Assembly: GCF_021088345.1 (NCBI RefSeq)
Contig: NZ_CP088156.1
Span: forward strand, 5,828,001 to 5,892,000
DNA: 64,000 bases
Reading direction: 5' to 3'
From: Bradyrhizobium ontarionense
GTDB taxonomy: Bacteria; Pseudomonadota; Alphaproteobacteria; Rhizobiales; Xanthobacteraceae
The notes beneath the pieces were generated by a model. That model searched no databases and was not told where the DNA came from. It saw nothing but the letters and a program-made list of their open reading frames with translations. This document shows positions 19,847-29,259 of this stretch, piece after piece (position 1 is the first letter of the stretch; every line of letters starts with the position of its first letter). The position numbers and the translations under genes were made by a program.

Positions 19847-20498
19847 CGACGAGATCCCGATGGGGCCCCGACGCCGCGGTGTCGACCGCGGTCTTCTTCT
19901 TGATGTCGAGATGGCCGACGGAGATCTTGCCGTCCGCGCCGCGCACCCGCATCTTCGGCTGACGGTCTCTGAGAGCAGCCTGCGGCAGGCTCCTGACGAG
20001 ACCGGCGAGAACCTTCACGTCACCGGCTGCGTGCATGATCCACGGGATGTCGCCTGAGCGCCACTCGTCCGGCTTCAGCCGCAGCGGATGCGAGGGATCG
20101 GACAGACGTTCGTCGACCTCCTTGGAGACCAGCGCCCACAGCACGGCGCCGACGGGGACGGTCGCGCCGGTGTCCTTCGAACGCGCCTCTGCGAGCGCGT
20201 ACTGGCCGCGCACGACCGCGGGAACCACCAGCCATTCGAGGTCAGCCAGCGACTGATGCTTGTCGCCGGGCGAGCGCATCAGAAGCGTCACGATCTCGCC
20301 GAACGCAGCCGCCATCTGCTTCGAAGCGATCATGCGCTTCTTGAGGTCCTCGGGACTCAACGCTTCATTGGCTCCTGCTGTGGCAGCGGCCGTATCGCCT
20401 GCAGCCGCGGTGCCTGCGGCTGGCGTGGCACGGACCGGGTCGCCAGCGGCCTGTGAAGCGGTCGCCTCGTCCGAGGCGATTTTCTTTCCGAACAACAT
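19839..20498 (-). CDS. RTX toxin-activating lysine acyltransferase (HlyC family)
   Basis: About 219 residues. After a 50-residue low-complexity Ala/Thr-rich leader, the sequence follows HlyC: KHQSLADLEWLVVP lines up with the HlyC catalytic-histidine region, then VVRGQYAL, PVGAVLWALVSKEVDERL, and LKPDEWRSGDIPW with the catalytic Asp. The His-to-Asp spacing is 69 residues, as I recall for E. coli HlyC (His23, Asp92). HlyC proteins move a fatty acyl group from acyl-ACP to lysines of an RTX protoxin. Two ATGs are possible; the one at 20498 has GGAG at the right distance, while ATG 20504 lies almost on it. It follows the giant RTX gene by about 100 bases. Confidence 0.85.
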   Translation of the reverse strand: MLFGKKIASDEATASQAAGDPVRATPAAGTAAAGDTAAATAGANEALSPEDLKKRMIASKQMAAAFGEIVTLLMRSPGDKHQSLADLEWLVVPAVVRGQYALAEARSKDTGATVPVGAVLWALVSKEVDERLSDPSHPLRLKPDEWRSGDIPWIMHAAGDVKVLAGLVRSLPQAALRDRQPKMRVRGADGKISVGHLDIKKKTAVDTAASGPHRDLVDA

Positions 20499-20598
20499 GG
20501 TCATCTCTCCACTTGATGAACTGCGCCTGGCCCCAGCGATAGATCCGGCACGAGAGGGCAGGGGGGAGCCTATTCCACCATCGCCCAGCAGCGCTCGG

Positions 20599-23500
20599 CT
20601 AGACGATGAGGAAATCCTCGTTGGTCATGGCGAGGCCTTTGGAGAGGATCGCGATCTCGATCGCGCCGCCGGCCTTGTTGCCATTGGCGTCGTAGATCAG
20701 CATGCCGGTCTCCGCGTTGTAGATGATGTGGTCATCGCCATCGAGCGCCTTCGATCCAACGCGGAATTCGGAGGCCGACAGCGCCTGGCCCTCGTGACCG
20801 CGCAGCGCCGCGAAGATCTGGTGATCGAGCCAGATCGTGTCGTCGGCGACGGAAAAGTCCGTGATCGTGTCGTGGTTCTCCGCGCCGTGATGGCTCCACT
20901 CATCCCTGCCAGGCCCCCATGGGGTCCAGCGGCAGCCGGACGACAGCGGTGAGCTGAACACGAAGGCATCCGCGCCGTCGCCGCCCGTGAGCGTGTCATT
21001 GCCCCTGCCACCATCGATCACGTCGTTGCCTGCGCCGCCTTCGATGACGTTGGCGTTGCGGTCGCCCTCGAGGTGGTCGTCGAAGGAGGAGCCCTTGAGA
21101 TTCTCAAAACCCCGAAGCGTATCGATGCCGGTCGACGTCCCCGTGTCCTGCGCGCATGAAATAGCGAGACTCACGGAAACGGCCGACGTGGCATGCTCGT
21201 AGGACACGGTGTCGATGCCGGCGCCTCCGCGCAAATCGTCATTGCCGCCGCCGCCTTCGATGATGTCGTCACCGCCGCGTCCGTCGAGCCGGTTGTCATC
21301 AGCGTTGCCGGTGATGGCGTTGGATTCGGAGTTGCCATTGCCGTTTCTGGCGCCATCGAGCAGCACGAGGTTCTCGACATTGTGTCCGAGCGTATAGTTG
21401 ATGGCCGAGCTCTCGACCGTGTCGGTCCCCTCGTGCCAACGCTCGATCACCTTGTCGTTCGCGCTGTCGACGAGATAGATGTCGTCGCCGCGATGACCGA
21501 TGAAGGTGTCTCGTCCGCCGGCGCCGTCGAACAGATCGTTGCCGTCGGTGCCCACGAGCGTATCATTGCCGGGGGTGCCTCGGATGACAGGCGTCTCGGC
21601 TACGTCGGTGATGGCGAGATGATAGGATACGGTCCCCTCCGGTCCCCCCGGGATCGAGGCGTCGTCAACCACGACCGAGACGTCCAGGCCGTGCATCTGC
21701 TCGTAGTCGAGTTGCGCGCCGGCCTTGAGATAGAGCCCGGTGACGCCCGCGACGGTGAGGATCTCGAACGCACTGGCATTGCTGCCGGCGAGCGCAAGGG
21801 TGTTCTGCCGGAAGCCGCTCGCCGTATCCGGATCGCGCAGGATGATGTCGGCAACCTTCAGAGGGGCGTCAATGGGCGTGTTTTCCGCGATCGAGGACAG
21901 CACGGGCGCGAGTGACACCGAGGCTGCCTCGTTCACGTCAGTGACATCAATCGAGAAGGTCCTGTCGGTGCTGAGGCCCCCCGAATCCGTGACCTTGACG
22001 CTCACCTCGTGCGAGCCATTGGTCTCGAAATCGAGGACGGCACCGTCTGCCACCACGAGCTTGTCGTCGACGATTGCAAAGCGCCCGCCTGCGTCGTCGG
22101 TCAGTTCGAAGCTCTGGACATCGTTCGCGTCGGGATCGGATGCCGACAGCATGCCGATGACTGTGGCCGCAACCGCATTCTCTGCGACTGCTGTGCCGCC
22201 GAGCGCGATGTCGGTCGGAGCCTCGTTGACATCGGTGATCGCGATGGAGACAGCTATGCTGGCGTCGGGCGAGCCGGCGGCGGCCGCGTCGTCGACCGTG
22301 ACAGTCACGTCGAGCTGCGTCTTGCCACTCTCGAAATCGAGCACCGTACCGGCCTTCAGGTAGAGCGCGTTGCCGTCGATCTCGAACAGGCCGCTGTCAC
22401 TGCCGGCGAGGCCGAGCGTGTTCGTGCCATGGCCGTCGTCCGTCACCACGATGTCGGCGATCTTGATCCGCTCGTCGGTCGCGCTGTTCTCGGCGATCTC
22501 GGTCACGGCGTTCGCGAGCGATAGTTCGGTCGGCGGCTGATTGGGCGGCGGCAGCCCGATGTCCCGGTCGGTCAGTGTGCCGTCAGCGAACTGGAACAGC
22601 TCGACATTGGTGACGGTGTCCACCGTGCCGTCATGCAGGTTCGTCACGCTGACCACGCGGTCGTTGATGGTGATGGCATAATCCGCGATGGTGCCGGTGA
22701 ACACGGCTGTATCCGTGCCCGCGCCGCCATCGAGCGTGTCGTTGCCGCCGGCTCCGCCGGCGAGCGTGTCGTCGCCGACATTGCCGGTGAGCTCGTCATT
22801 GCCCATGCCGCCGGTGAAGACGACGGCTTCGCTGGTCTGCGCGATCGCCTTCACGGAACCGACCGCGCCCTCGCCGGTGACGCCCGATGCATCGAGGGTG
22901 CGCAGCGCGCCGATATCCGTGCCATCGACCGTGAGATCCCAGCCGGTATTGCCAGAGATCTTCAATGTCGTCGTTGCATCGAGGTCGAGGATCTGCGCAA
23001 GCGCGTCCGTCGGCGCGGACGACAGGGGCGGGATGTCGATGTTCGGATCGAAGGGGGCGTCATGATAAGTCGCATCGCGCGAGTCCGTCGTGATGTTGAC
23101 CGTCTCTGCGTCGACGATGTGGATCGTGCCCTGGTCCTCGCCATCCGTTGCGAGCCCGATGAAATGCAGGGTGATCGTATCGTTGGCAGAATCCCCAGCG
23201 AGATCAAGATGAAGCGTGCCGAAATCGTTCCCATAGGTCGTGAACAGGAAGCCGCCGAGGCCGTCGACGGACTGAACGGGATCGGACACCGAGCGGATGG
23301 TCACGTCGGAATGGTCGACGACGCCGATGACCGAGTTGTCGACATCGGCATGGGTCCCTCCGGTAAAGCGCAGCTTGGCGAGACTGTCGAAATGGGCGAC
23401 GTCGACAACCTGGTTGGTGAGCGATGTCGCGTCGAGCTGAAGGGTCTCGAAGTTCTGGATGCGCCCGCTGATGTCACCGATCGCGGCGGCAACGGCAAAG

Positions 23501-26500
23501 GTCATCCGTAGCGTATCGCCGGCTACTTCGGTTTGAATGGGAGGCGAGCCGATTGGCGTGAATTCCGATACGCCCCCATCGAGCGTGCCGCCATCCTGGA
23601 ATGCGCCGCTTCCCAGAATGCGCGCCTCGTCATCCCCGGCGCCAAGGTTGATGCTGCCGCGCAGTCCGCGCCCGGCATTCGTGCCGGCGTCCTCGCCCTG
23701 CGTGCCGTCATTGGACATGTTGACGTCGCCGAGATTGCCGAAGCGGATCTGTTCGCTGCCCATGCCGCCGGAGAAGGAGTAGCCGGCGTCACCGCCCGCC
23801 GTCGCCAGCCGGCTGTCGTCCAATGGCGTCTCGATGGTGAGAATGCCGAACTGACCGAGCTGTGACAGATGCTCGACCGGGCTGAAACCGGTGAAGGGCG
23901 CCGTAATCGTCGTGACGTTCGGAACGTACCATTTGATCGCGCCGCCGTTCACGTGCAGGAACGTCAACGATGTGGCCGACGCAAACGACAGATTGAAGTC
24001 GTTGACCGCTGCGCCGTTCCATTTGTCGGCCAGCAGGCCGGAGCCGACGGGGTCCGACACCAGACGGACACTGGTCGCTGTGTCGTCGATGATCTTGGCG
24101 TCGGCTCCCATGTTCATGCCGAACGTCATCAACGTCAATTCGCGCGTACCCGCGGCGGCGTGAACCGTCACGGTCTCGGTCATCTCCTGGTTGAGCGCAT
24201 TTCCATTCGGCGTGTATCTGCCGAGCCAGGTCAGCTCGAGCAGGGTCAGGGCATCGCTGGAGATGTCGACCGTGCCATAGGTGTGCTCGATGCCGACCGT
24301 CTGCAGCATGTCGCGCTTGCCATGCTCGGCTCCGAGATCCGCGATGGTGACGTCGTCGGCCCAGTCGATGACGGAGCCGATCTCGTAGCCGTCATATTGA
24401 CGCTCGATCGGATCGTAGGATTGCTGGAAATAGCCGTTCTGGATGACGTCGACGACGGGGCGCGAGAGCGCCCTCGTATGATCGGCGAACGCGATCTGCT
24501 CGATATCGTCGTACTTCATTCCGGTCCGCTCGGCCACGCCGTTGACGATCCGTTCGAAGTAGACGGTCTGGTCATGGAACGCCGGGGTCAGCGTATCGAG
24601 CATGTAGATGCAATACTCCGCCTCCTTGCCGGCAAGCACCAGCGTGTCGAGGCCGGCGCCGCCGGTGACGTAGTCTACGTCGCCGCTGCCGGGCAGCAGG
24701 CGGTCGTCGCCGTCGCCGCCGATCAGGTCATCGCTACCGGAGCCGCCGACGAGCAGATCGTTTCCATCGCCGCCGACCAGCAGGTCGTCACCGCTCAGGC
24801 CATAGAGCTTGTCGTTGCCGGTGCCGCCATTGAGGTAGTCGCCACGAGCTCCGAGATACTTCCAGGCCTCGTCATTGGTCTGATCGTCGCTGCCGATGAG
24901 CAGGTCGTTGCCGCCGCCGCCGGCGATCGAATCGCCCAGCAACGGGTACGCCCCGCCACCGATCAGCGTGTCGTTGCCGTCGCCGCCGATGATCGTGTCG
25001 ATACCCGCACCGCCGTCGACGAAATTGTTGCCTGGCCCGGTGAAGATGATGTCGTCGCCGCCGAGCCCGTAGATTTCGTTGTCGCCGGCATCGCCCCGCA
25101 GGGTCTCGCTTGCCGAGGTCCCCATGACCGTGCCCGCCCCCTGACGGTCTGCCGGCGCGGTTGTGACGGTCGGCGGCGCCTCGACGGTCCGATCGTCGGC
25201 TGCGACGATCGCCTGGGGCGAAGAGGAGACGACGGCAATGTCGTCGGCCGACAGGTCCGAAGGCGCATCGGACAGCCGCGCAAACTGCACGGCGGCGGCG
25301 CTGCCGCTGCCATCGGCGTCGAAGAAGAGAGCCCCGGTGCTCGCGTCATACAGAATGCGGTCAAGCGCCGTCAGCGAGCCTTGGCCGACGACATAGAACA
25401 CGTCGATGCTGAGCGTTCCGAGATCGAGGCCGGCGAAGATCGACGAGTCGAGCCAGATCGTATCCTCGTGATGCGAGAAGTCGACGATGATATCGAGGTT
25501 GGCCGTCGCATCGAGCGCGCGATCGAACAGGAAATGATCCGCTCCCTGGTCGCCCTCGAGAACGTCGCTGCCGGCGCCCCCGGACAGGGTATCGCTGCCG
25601 TCGCCGCCGATCAGCATGTCGTTGCCGCGCATGCCGCACAGCTTGTTGTCGAGCTGATTGCCGGTGATGACGTCGTTGCCATCGCCTGTGACCGCGTTCT
25701 CGATCGCGGTGTCGGCGGCGAAGGTCAGGAACGCCTGACCGTCGACGCTCGAGGTGTCGCCGCTGACGAGCGAGACGATCAGGTTGCCGGTCATGGCGGC
25801 CATGTCGAGCCAGTCGGCGTTGCCGCCGTCGTCGCTCAACGTCTGGCGGGAGCTCTGGTTGGCCAGCGTGGACAAGACCTCGTTGGTGTAGTGGTAGACA
25901 TCGTTCGAGAGGTCGTTGCCGCCGGCTGCGTCGTCGCGCCCGTGCAGCGTGACGGTGGCGGCGTTGAGACGCCCGGCCTCGTTGCCGAACCAGGAATCGG
26001 TGATGCGCAGGGTCCAGATGCCGTTGACGTCCTCCCCGCGGAAGGCGTTGGCGCCAAGGCTGAGGTGTACGCCGCCGGTTGCGTCGTCGAAGATGAAATC
26101 CCGGTTGAAGTCGGCGAGTTCGACGACAGTGCCATCCGGCGAGATCAACGACATGCTGAGATCAGCGAGATATTTCGAGCCGATGCCTTCGATGCCGCCG
26201 AAGATGTCGATGACGACCGAGGCTGTCGACGCGCTATGGGCAATGTCGATGTCGATGTTGACGAATTCGACGTCGAAATCCTTGCCCGAGAAATCGAACT
26301 GGATGTCCGTGCTGGTCAGATCACTGATGGCGGCGCCGGCGGAGAACGTCGACGACACCGAGGTCTCGTTGGCGCTGACCTGCGGGGCCGCGAACAGGCT
26401 CCACACCTCGGCCATGCGCACTGCGTTGTAGGCATCGACCGCGCCAAAGCCATAATCTTCCGAAAAGTGCAGGCCGCCGCCGTTCCAGTTGTTGGCGCCG

Positions 26501-28080
26501 TTATAGAACCAGCTATTGTCTTCCGACGCGGTGGGTTGGCCGCCGATGCCGCTGCCGATCTCCCGCGCTGAATAGGCGAGGATGTTCTGGACGTCGCGCC
26601 AGCCGAGATCTGCGTTGGCGTCGAGCATCAGGGCGACGATGCCGGAGACGATCGGCGTCGCACCGGAGGTGCCGCCGAACTGGTTAGTATAGTCGGACGG
26701 GACGATCAGGTCACCGCTCATGTTATAGCCGAGATCGCCCAGCAGATCGGTCGTCACGAGCCCCGGATCGATATGCACGTCGGCCGGGTCGAGGAAGCCG
26801 CGGCGATCGCCGCTCGACGGCGCGGAGACCAGCAGGTTGGCGCCGAAGTTCGAATACCAGGCTGCATCTCCGGTCGCGTCATAGGCGCCGACCACGATGG
26901 TCGCGCGGGACGTATCCGCGGCGTCGCCATTGGCATTGAGATCGTCATTCCCCGCGGCCTTGGTGATGATCGTGCCGAGGCCGCCGCGGCCGGACTCGAC
27001 CGCGGCCATGAAGCCCGCCACGATCTGCGCGTTCGATGCATTGGCCGCCTGGTAGAAGATCGGCTGAGCGCCCCAGCTGTTGGAAATGATGTCGAACTTG
27101 CCTGCCTGGCTGAGCGCCTCCAGGAAGCCTGCGAAGTTGCCGTTGATATTGGCGGTGCCGCTGAAGATCGGGACTCCGGTGATGCTGCTGCCATAGGCGA
27201 CGCCGACCGTGCCGAAGCCGTCACGCGCGGCGGCGATCAACCCGGCGACGGCGGTGCCGTGCGCGCCGCCGAGGCTGGTCGTGATGGGGAGGCTGGCATC
27301 GAGGTGCTCGCCGCCGACGGTGACTTCCAGGCCGGCGTCATAGTTCGGCGCGAGATCGGGATGCACCGTTTGAATGCCGTCGTCGTAGATGCCGACATGA
27401 ACACCGGCCCCCGTGAACTCCTCCCAGATCTTCTGAATGTCGCCGAGAAACCCGAAATGCCACTGGTCGTCGAACAGATCATCCGTGGGCGGCGCTTCGG
27501 TGGAGGCCGTCGTGGCGAAAGCGCTCGTGCGGGTACTGGTGTCAGCGGCGCTGTTGCTCTCCTTGCTGGAAACGAGCAGATCGCTGCCCGGGTCAGGAAG
27601 CACATGTTGGCGCGGACTGCCGTCGTTTGGGGTGCTCAGGGCGGCTCCGCCATCGACCATTGCGGTCGCGTGGTTGGCATCCGCCTGGGATTGCCCACCT
27701 AGGGGCACATCAAAAGCAACCATCAGGGGAGCGTCGTCGGTCAGGATGGGCGATGCCGCCGTGTCAGCGGTGATTGCGCCAGAGGGCAGAGGTGCAGTCG
27801 CGAAGCTATGTGTTGCATCGTCGTGTCCGATCGCGCCGGTCGAGTCTGTGGTGATGGCGGGCATGCGACCGGGAGCGATGTGAGACTGTTCTTCCCCATG
27901 CCGGACGTCCACCAGAGCCAGCTCGGGTGCGATGTCGAAGCCTGCGGGATGGAAGGATGATGGGGCAGGAGGCGCGGGATCGGGCATCGTGTGGATGCCA
28001 TGACCAGTCTCAGGTGAGTCTGGCGAAGTGCCGAGAGAGACGATCCACGAGACAGATTGGGTTTTCCGCTCATTGGCCAT
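20599..28080 (-). CDS. Giant secreted RTX protein with subtilase, P-domain and cadherin-like repeats
   Basis: A 2493-residue exoprotein, start ATG 28080 behind AGGAGG. Residues 1-200 are a low-complexity leader without a Sec signal. A subtilisin-like S8 domain follows (about 205-560) with Asp233 (YDDG), His274 (AHGT), oxyanion Asn378 and Ser472 (GTSGATP), all intact. A proprotein-convertase P domain lies at about 596-715. RTX calcium nonapeptides (GGxGxDxLx) form blocks near 797-850 and 985-1145, with more around 1750 and 2190-2420. Three cadherin-like repeats, each with TDVNE or a similar end, lie between about 1790 and 2180. The C-terminus (AILSKGLAMTNEDFLIV) suits a type I secretion signal. 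It is the presumed substrate of the adjacent exporter and HlyC-type enzyme; the role (protease, adhesin or toxin) is open. Confidence 0.93.
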   Translation of the reverse strand: MANERKTQSVSWIVSLGTSPDSPETGHGIHTMPDPAPPAPSSFHPAGFDIAPELALVDVRHGEEQSHIAPGRMPAITTDSTGAIGHDDATHSFATAPLPSGAITADTAASPILTDDAPLMVAFDVPLGGQSQADANHATAMVDGGAALSTPNDGSPRQHVLPDPGSDLLVSSKESNSAADTSTRTSAFATTASTEAPPTDDLFDDQWHFGFLGDIQKIWEEFTGAGVHVGIYDDGIQTVHPDLAPNYDAGLEVTVGGEHLDASLPITTSLGGAHGTAVAGLIAAARDGFGTVGVAYGSSITGVPIFSGTANINGNFAGFLEALSQAGKFDIISNSWGAQPIFYQAANASNAQIVAGFMAAVESGRGGLGTIITKAAGNDDLNANGDAADTSRATIVVGAYDATGDAAWYSNFGANLLVSAPSSGDRRGFLDPADVHIDPGLVTTDLLGDLGYNMSGDLIVPSDYTNQFGGTSGATPIVSGIVALMLDANADLGWRDVQNILAYSAREIGSGIGGQPTASEDNSWFYNGANNWNGGGLHFSEDYGFGAVDAYNAVRMAEVWSLFAAPQVSANETSVSSTFSAGAAISDLTSTDIQFDFSGKDFDVEFVNIDIDIAHSASTASVVIDIFGGIEGIGSKYLADLSMSLISPDGTVVELADFNRDFIFDDATGGVHLSLGANAFRGEDVNGIWTLRITDSWFGNEAGRLNAATVTLHGRDDAAGGNDLSNDVYHYTNEVLSTLANQSSRQTLSDDGGNADWLDMAAMTGNLIVSLVSGDTSSVDGQAFLTFAADTAIENAVTGDGNDVITGNQLDNKLCGMRGNDMLIGGDGSDTLSGGAGSDVLEGDQGADHFLFDRALDATANLDIIVDFSHHEDTIWLDSSIFAGLDLGTLSIDVFYVVGQGSLTALDRILYDASTGALFFDADGSGSAAAVQFARLSDAPSDLSADDIAVVSSSPQAIVAADDRTVEAPPTVTTAPADRQGAGTVMGTSASETLRGDAGDNEIYGLGGDDIIFTGPGNNFVDGGAGIDTIIGGDGNDTLIGGGAYPLLGDSIAGGGGNDLLIGSDDQTNDEAWKYLGARGDYLNGGTGNDKLYGLSGDDLLVGGDGNDLLVGGSGSDDLIGGDGDDRLLPGSGDVDYVTGGAGLDTLVLAGKEAEYCIYMLDTLTPAFHDQTVYFERIVNGVAERTGMKYDDIEQIAFADHTRALSRPVVDVIQNGYFQQSYDPIERQYDGYEIGSVIDWADDVTIADLGAEHGKRDMLQTVGIEHTYGTVDISSDALTLLELTWLGRYTPNGNALNQEMTETVTVHAAAGTRELTLMTFGMNMGADAKIIDDTATSVRLVSDPVGSGLLADKWNGAAVNDFNLSFASATSLTFLHVNGGAIKWYVPNVTTITAPFTGFSPVEHLSQLGQFGILTIETPLDDSRLATAGGDAGYSFSGGMGSEQIRFGNLGDVNMSNDGTQGEDAGTNAGRGLRGSINLGAGDDEARILGSGAFQDGGTLDGGVSEFTPIGSPPIQTEVAGDTLRMTFAVAAAIGDISGRIQNFETLQLDATSLTNQVVDVAHFDSLAKLRFTGGTHADVDNSVIGVVDHSDVTIRSVSDPVQSVDGLGGFLFTTYGNDFGTLHLDLAGDSANDTITLHFIGLATDGEDQGTIHIVDAETVNITTDSRDATYHDAPFDPNIDIPPLSSAPTDALAQILDLDATTTLKISGNTGWDLTVDGTDIGALRTLDASGVTGEGAVGSVKAIAQTSEAVVFTGGMGNDELTGNVGDDTLAGGAGGNDTLDGGAGTDTAVFTGTIADYAITINDRVVSVTNLHDGTVDTVTNVELFQFADGTLTDRDIGLPPPNQPPTELSLANAVTEIAENSATDERIKIADIVVTDDGHGTNTLGLAGSDSGLFEIDGNALYLKAGTVLDFESGKTQLDVTVTVDDAAAAGSPDASIAVSIAITDVNEAPTDIALGGTAVAENAVAATVIGMLSASDPDANDVQSFELTDDAGGRFAIVDDKLVVADGAVLDFETNGSHEVSVKVTDSGGLSTDRTFSIDVTDVNEAASVSLAPVLSSIAENTPIDAPLKVADIILRDPDTASGFRQNTLALAGSNASAFEILTVAGVTGLYLKAGAQLDYEQMHGLDVSVVVDDASIPGGPEGTVSYHLAITDVAETPVIRGTPGNDTLVGTDGNDLFDGAGGRDTFIGHRGDDIYLVDSANDKVIERWHEGTDTVESSAINYTLGHNVENLVLLDGARNGNGNSESNAITGNADDNRLDGRGGDDIIEGGGGNDDLRGGAGIDTVSYEHATSAVSVSLAISCAQDTGTSTGIDTLRGFENLKGSSFDDHLEGDRNANVIEGGAGNDVIDGGRGNDTLTGGDGADAFVFSSPLSSGCRWTPWGPGRDEWSHHGAENHDTITDFSVADDTIWLDHQIFAALRGHEGQALSASEFRVGSKALDGDDHIIYNAETGMLIYDANGNKAGGAIEIAILSKGLAMTNEDFLIV

Positions 28081-29259
28081 GGCGTCCTCCTACCTTGTTG
28101 TTCCTGGTTGATCGCTGTGCGCGACGTCGACGACGTCATCCTAGGCTGTCACTCTCAAGGATCGCGTCGAGCGTCCAGCAGGCCCCTACGGACGTTCGAG
28201 TCGTTCGTCGAGATGTGGATGAGCGGGCCCAAGCCCGTGACGTGCGGAGCCGATCGTTCGCTCGGCATGTAAGCCGAATGGATCGTTTTGAAGAGCCTTC
28301 GGGATTGCAGCTCTGCGAGAAGAGCCATACCGAGCTCTTCTGTTACGAAGAGTCCGAGGGCGGGCGATCGACGACAATAATTCATAATTGCGTAGTTCGT
28401 CGATTTGTATGGCGAAAGTTCGAGATATGTATCCCTTTGTTGCGCTCGTTGCGAAGGTCTGGGTATCGATGGTTCTCAGCAGAGATCTCCAGACTACAAA
28501 ATAGCGCTCAGGTTGATCTCTGATTTTTCGCATTTATGCCGATGCTTATTATGAGTTACTGCAAAATTATCCAAAGCCAGTCTGACAAGACCTCGCGCAC
28601 GACGATAAGCTGATTAAGTAGTAAGGTAGCTTGTTGGGAGTCCGCGATGGGCAAATAGTGTCGCCAAGTCGGGAGATGTGCGGCTTTCTGACCGGGATAA
28701 TGTCTCGGCTCCGCGATGAGAGAATGCCCCGCGGCGTCGAATTTGTGGCAATGAATCAGAAGCGTCTTCCGGTGTTGGGCGGACTCAAGCATGAGGAGCG
28801 ATCGGCAAGGATGGGAAGACGCTTTGTCAGATCCGTGCTGTGCTACCGGCGACACCTTCCCCGCAACAGCGGTCAGCTGAGACGTTTTGCGCAGACGAGA
28901 CGTGAGTTTTTCCCGAACGGCGCTTTGGAACGACAATGGCCGCGCTCCACTGCCTTTTGTGTCACAGAGTCGGCGTGCGATTGCCGTCAGATCGTTGGAC
29001 AACGCCGGCGTCTCATTCGCTGTCGAAAGGACGTGCACATGACGCCGCATGCGCTGCAGATCGTGCGTCTCCGGGTTTGCGCGTTGATGCCGGGCCTGGA
29101 TACCGGTCTCCGTACGACGATGATAACCGACGAGCCTGACGCGCAGCCTGCCTTTTGGCTCGTCGCGGCGCCTGATACGGCAGGATCTCCCACCTCCACT
29201 CATCCGTTCGGCCTCGGTCAGGTCTTTGCAGCGGGAGGGAGGTCGAAGATGGCTTGCCG
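28081..29259. other. 1.2-kb intergenic region, relatively AT-rich in the middle
   Basis: No gene I would defend. Open frames on both strands (28556-29356 minus, 28631-29263 plus) have Arg/Ser-rich nonsense composition. The stretch 28360-28570 is more AT-rich than its surroundings and holds the shared motif at 28397-28424; it likely contains the RTX operon promoter. Confidence 0.5.
28397..28424. promoter_or_regulatory. Copy 1 of a shared 28-bp motif (core TGGCGAAAGTTCGAG)
   Basis: It matches 24 of 28 bases with 52154-52181, including 15 consecutive bases. The core holds the hyphenated palindrome CGAA-AG-TTCG. It lies about 317 bases upstream of the RTX start codon. The function is inferred only from recurrence and position. 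Confidence 0.4.

Noticed and set aside
16656..19903. Two long plus-strand open frames opposite the HlyD and ABC genes
   Set aside because: They are high-GC shadow frames. The minus-strand genes have Walker motifs, coiled-coil and operon overlaps.
23869..26571. A 900-codon plus-strand frame opposite the giant RTX gene
   Set aside because: It is an antisense shadow of RTX glycine-aspartate repeats, giving Val/Ala/Asp-rich nonsense without any family match.
20698..28080. RTX glycine-rich DNA repeats as a possible CRISPR or satellite array
   Set aside because: The repeats are in frame and encode GGxGxDxLx nonapeptides; there is no constant repeat-spacer pattern.
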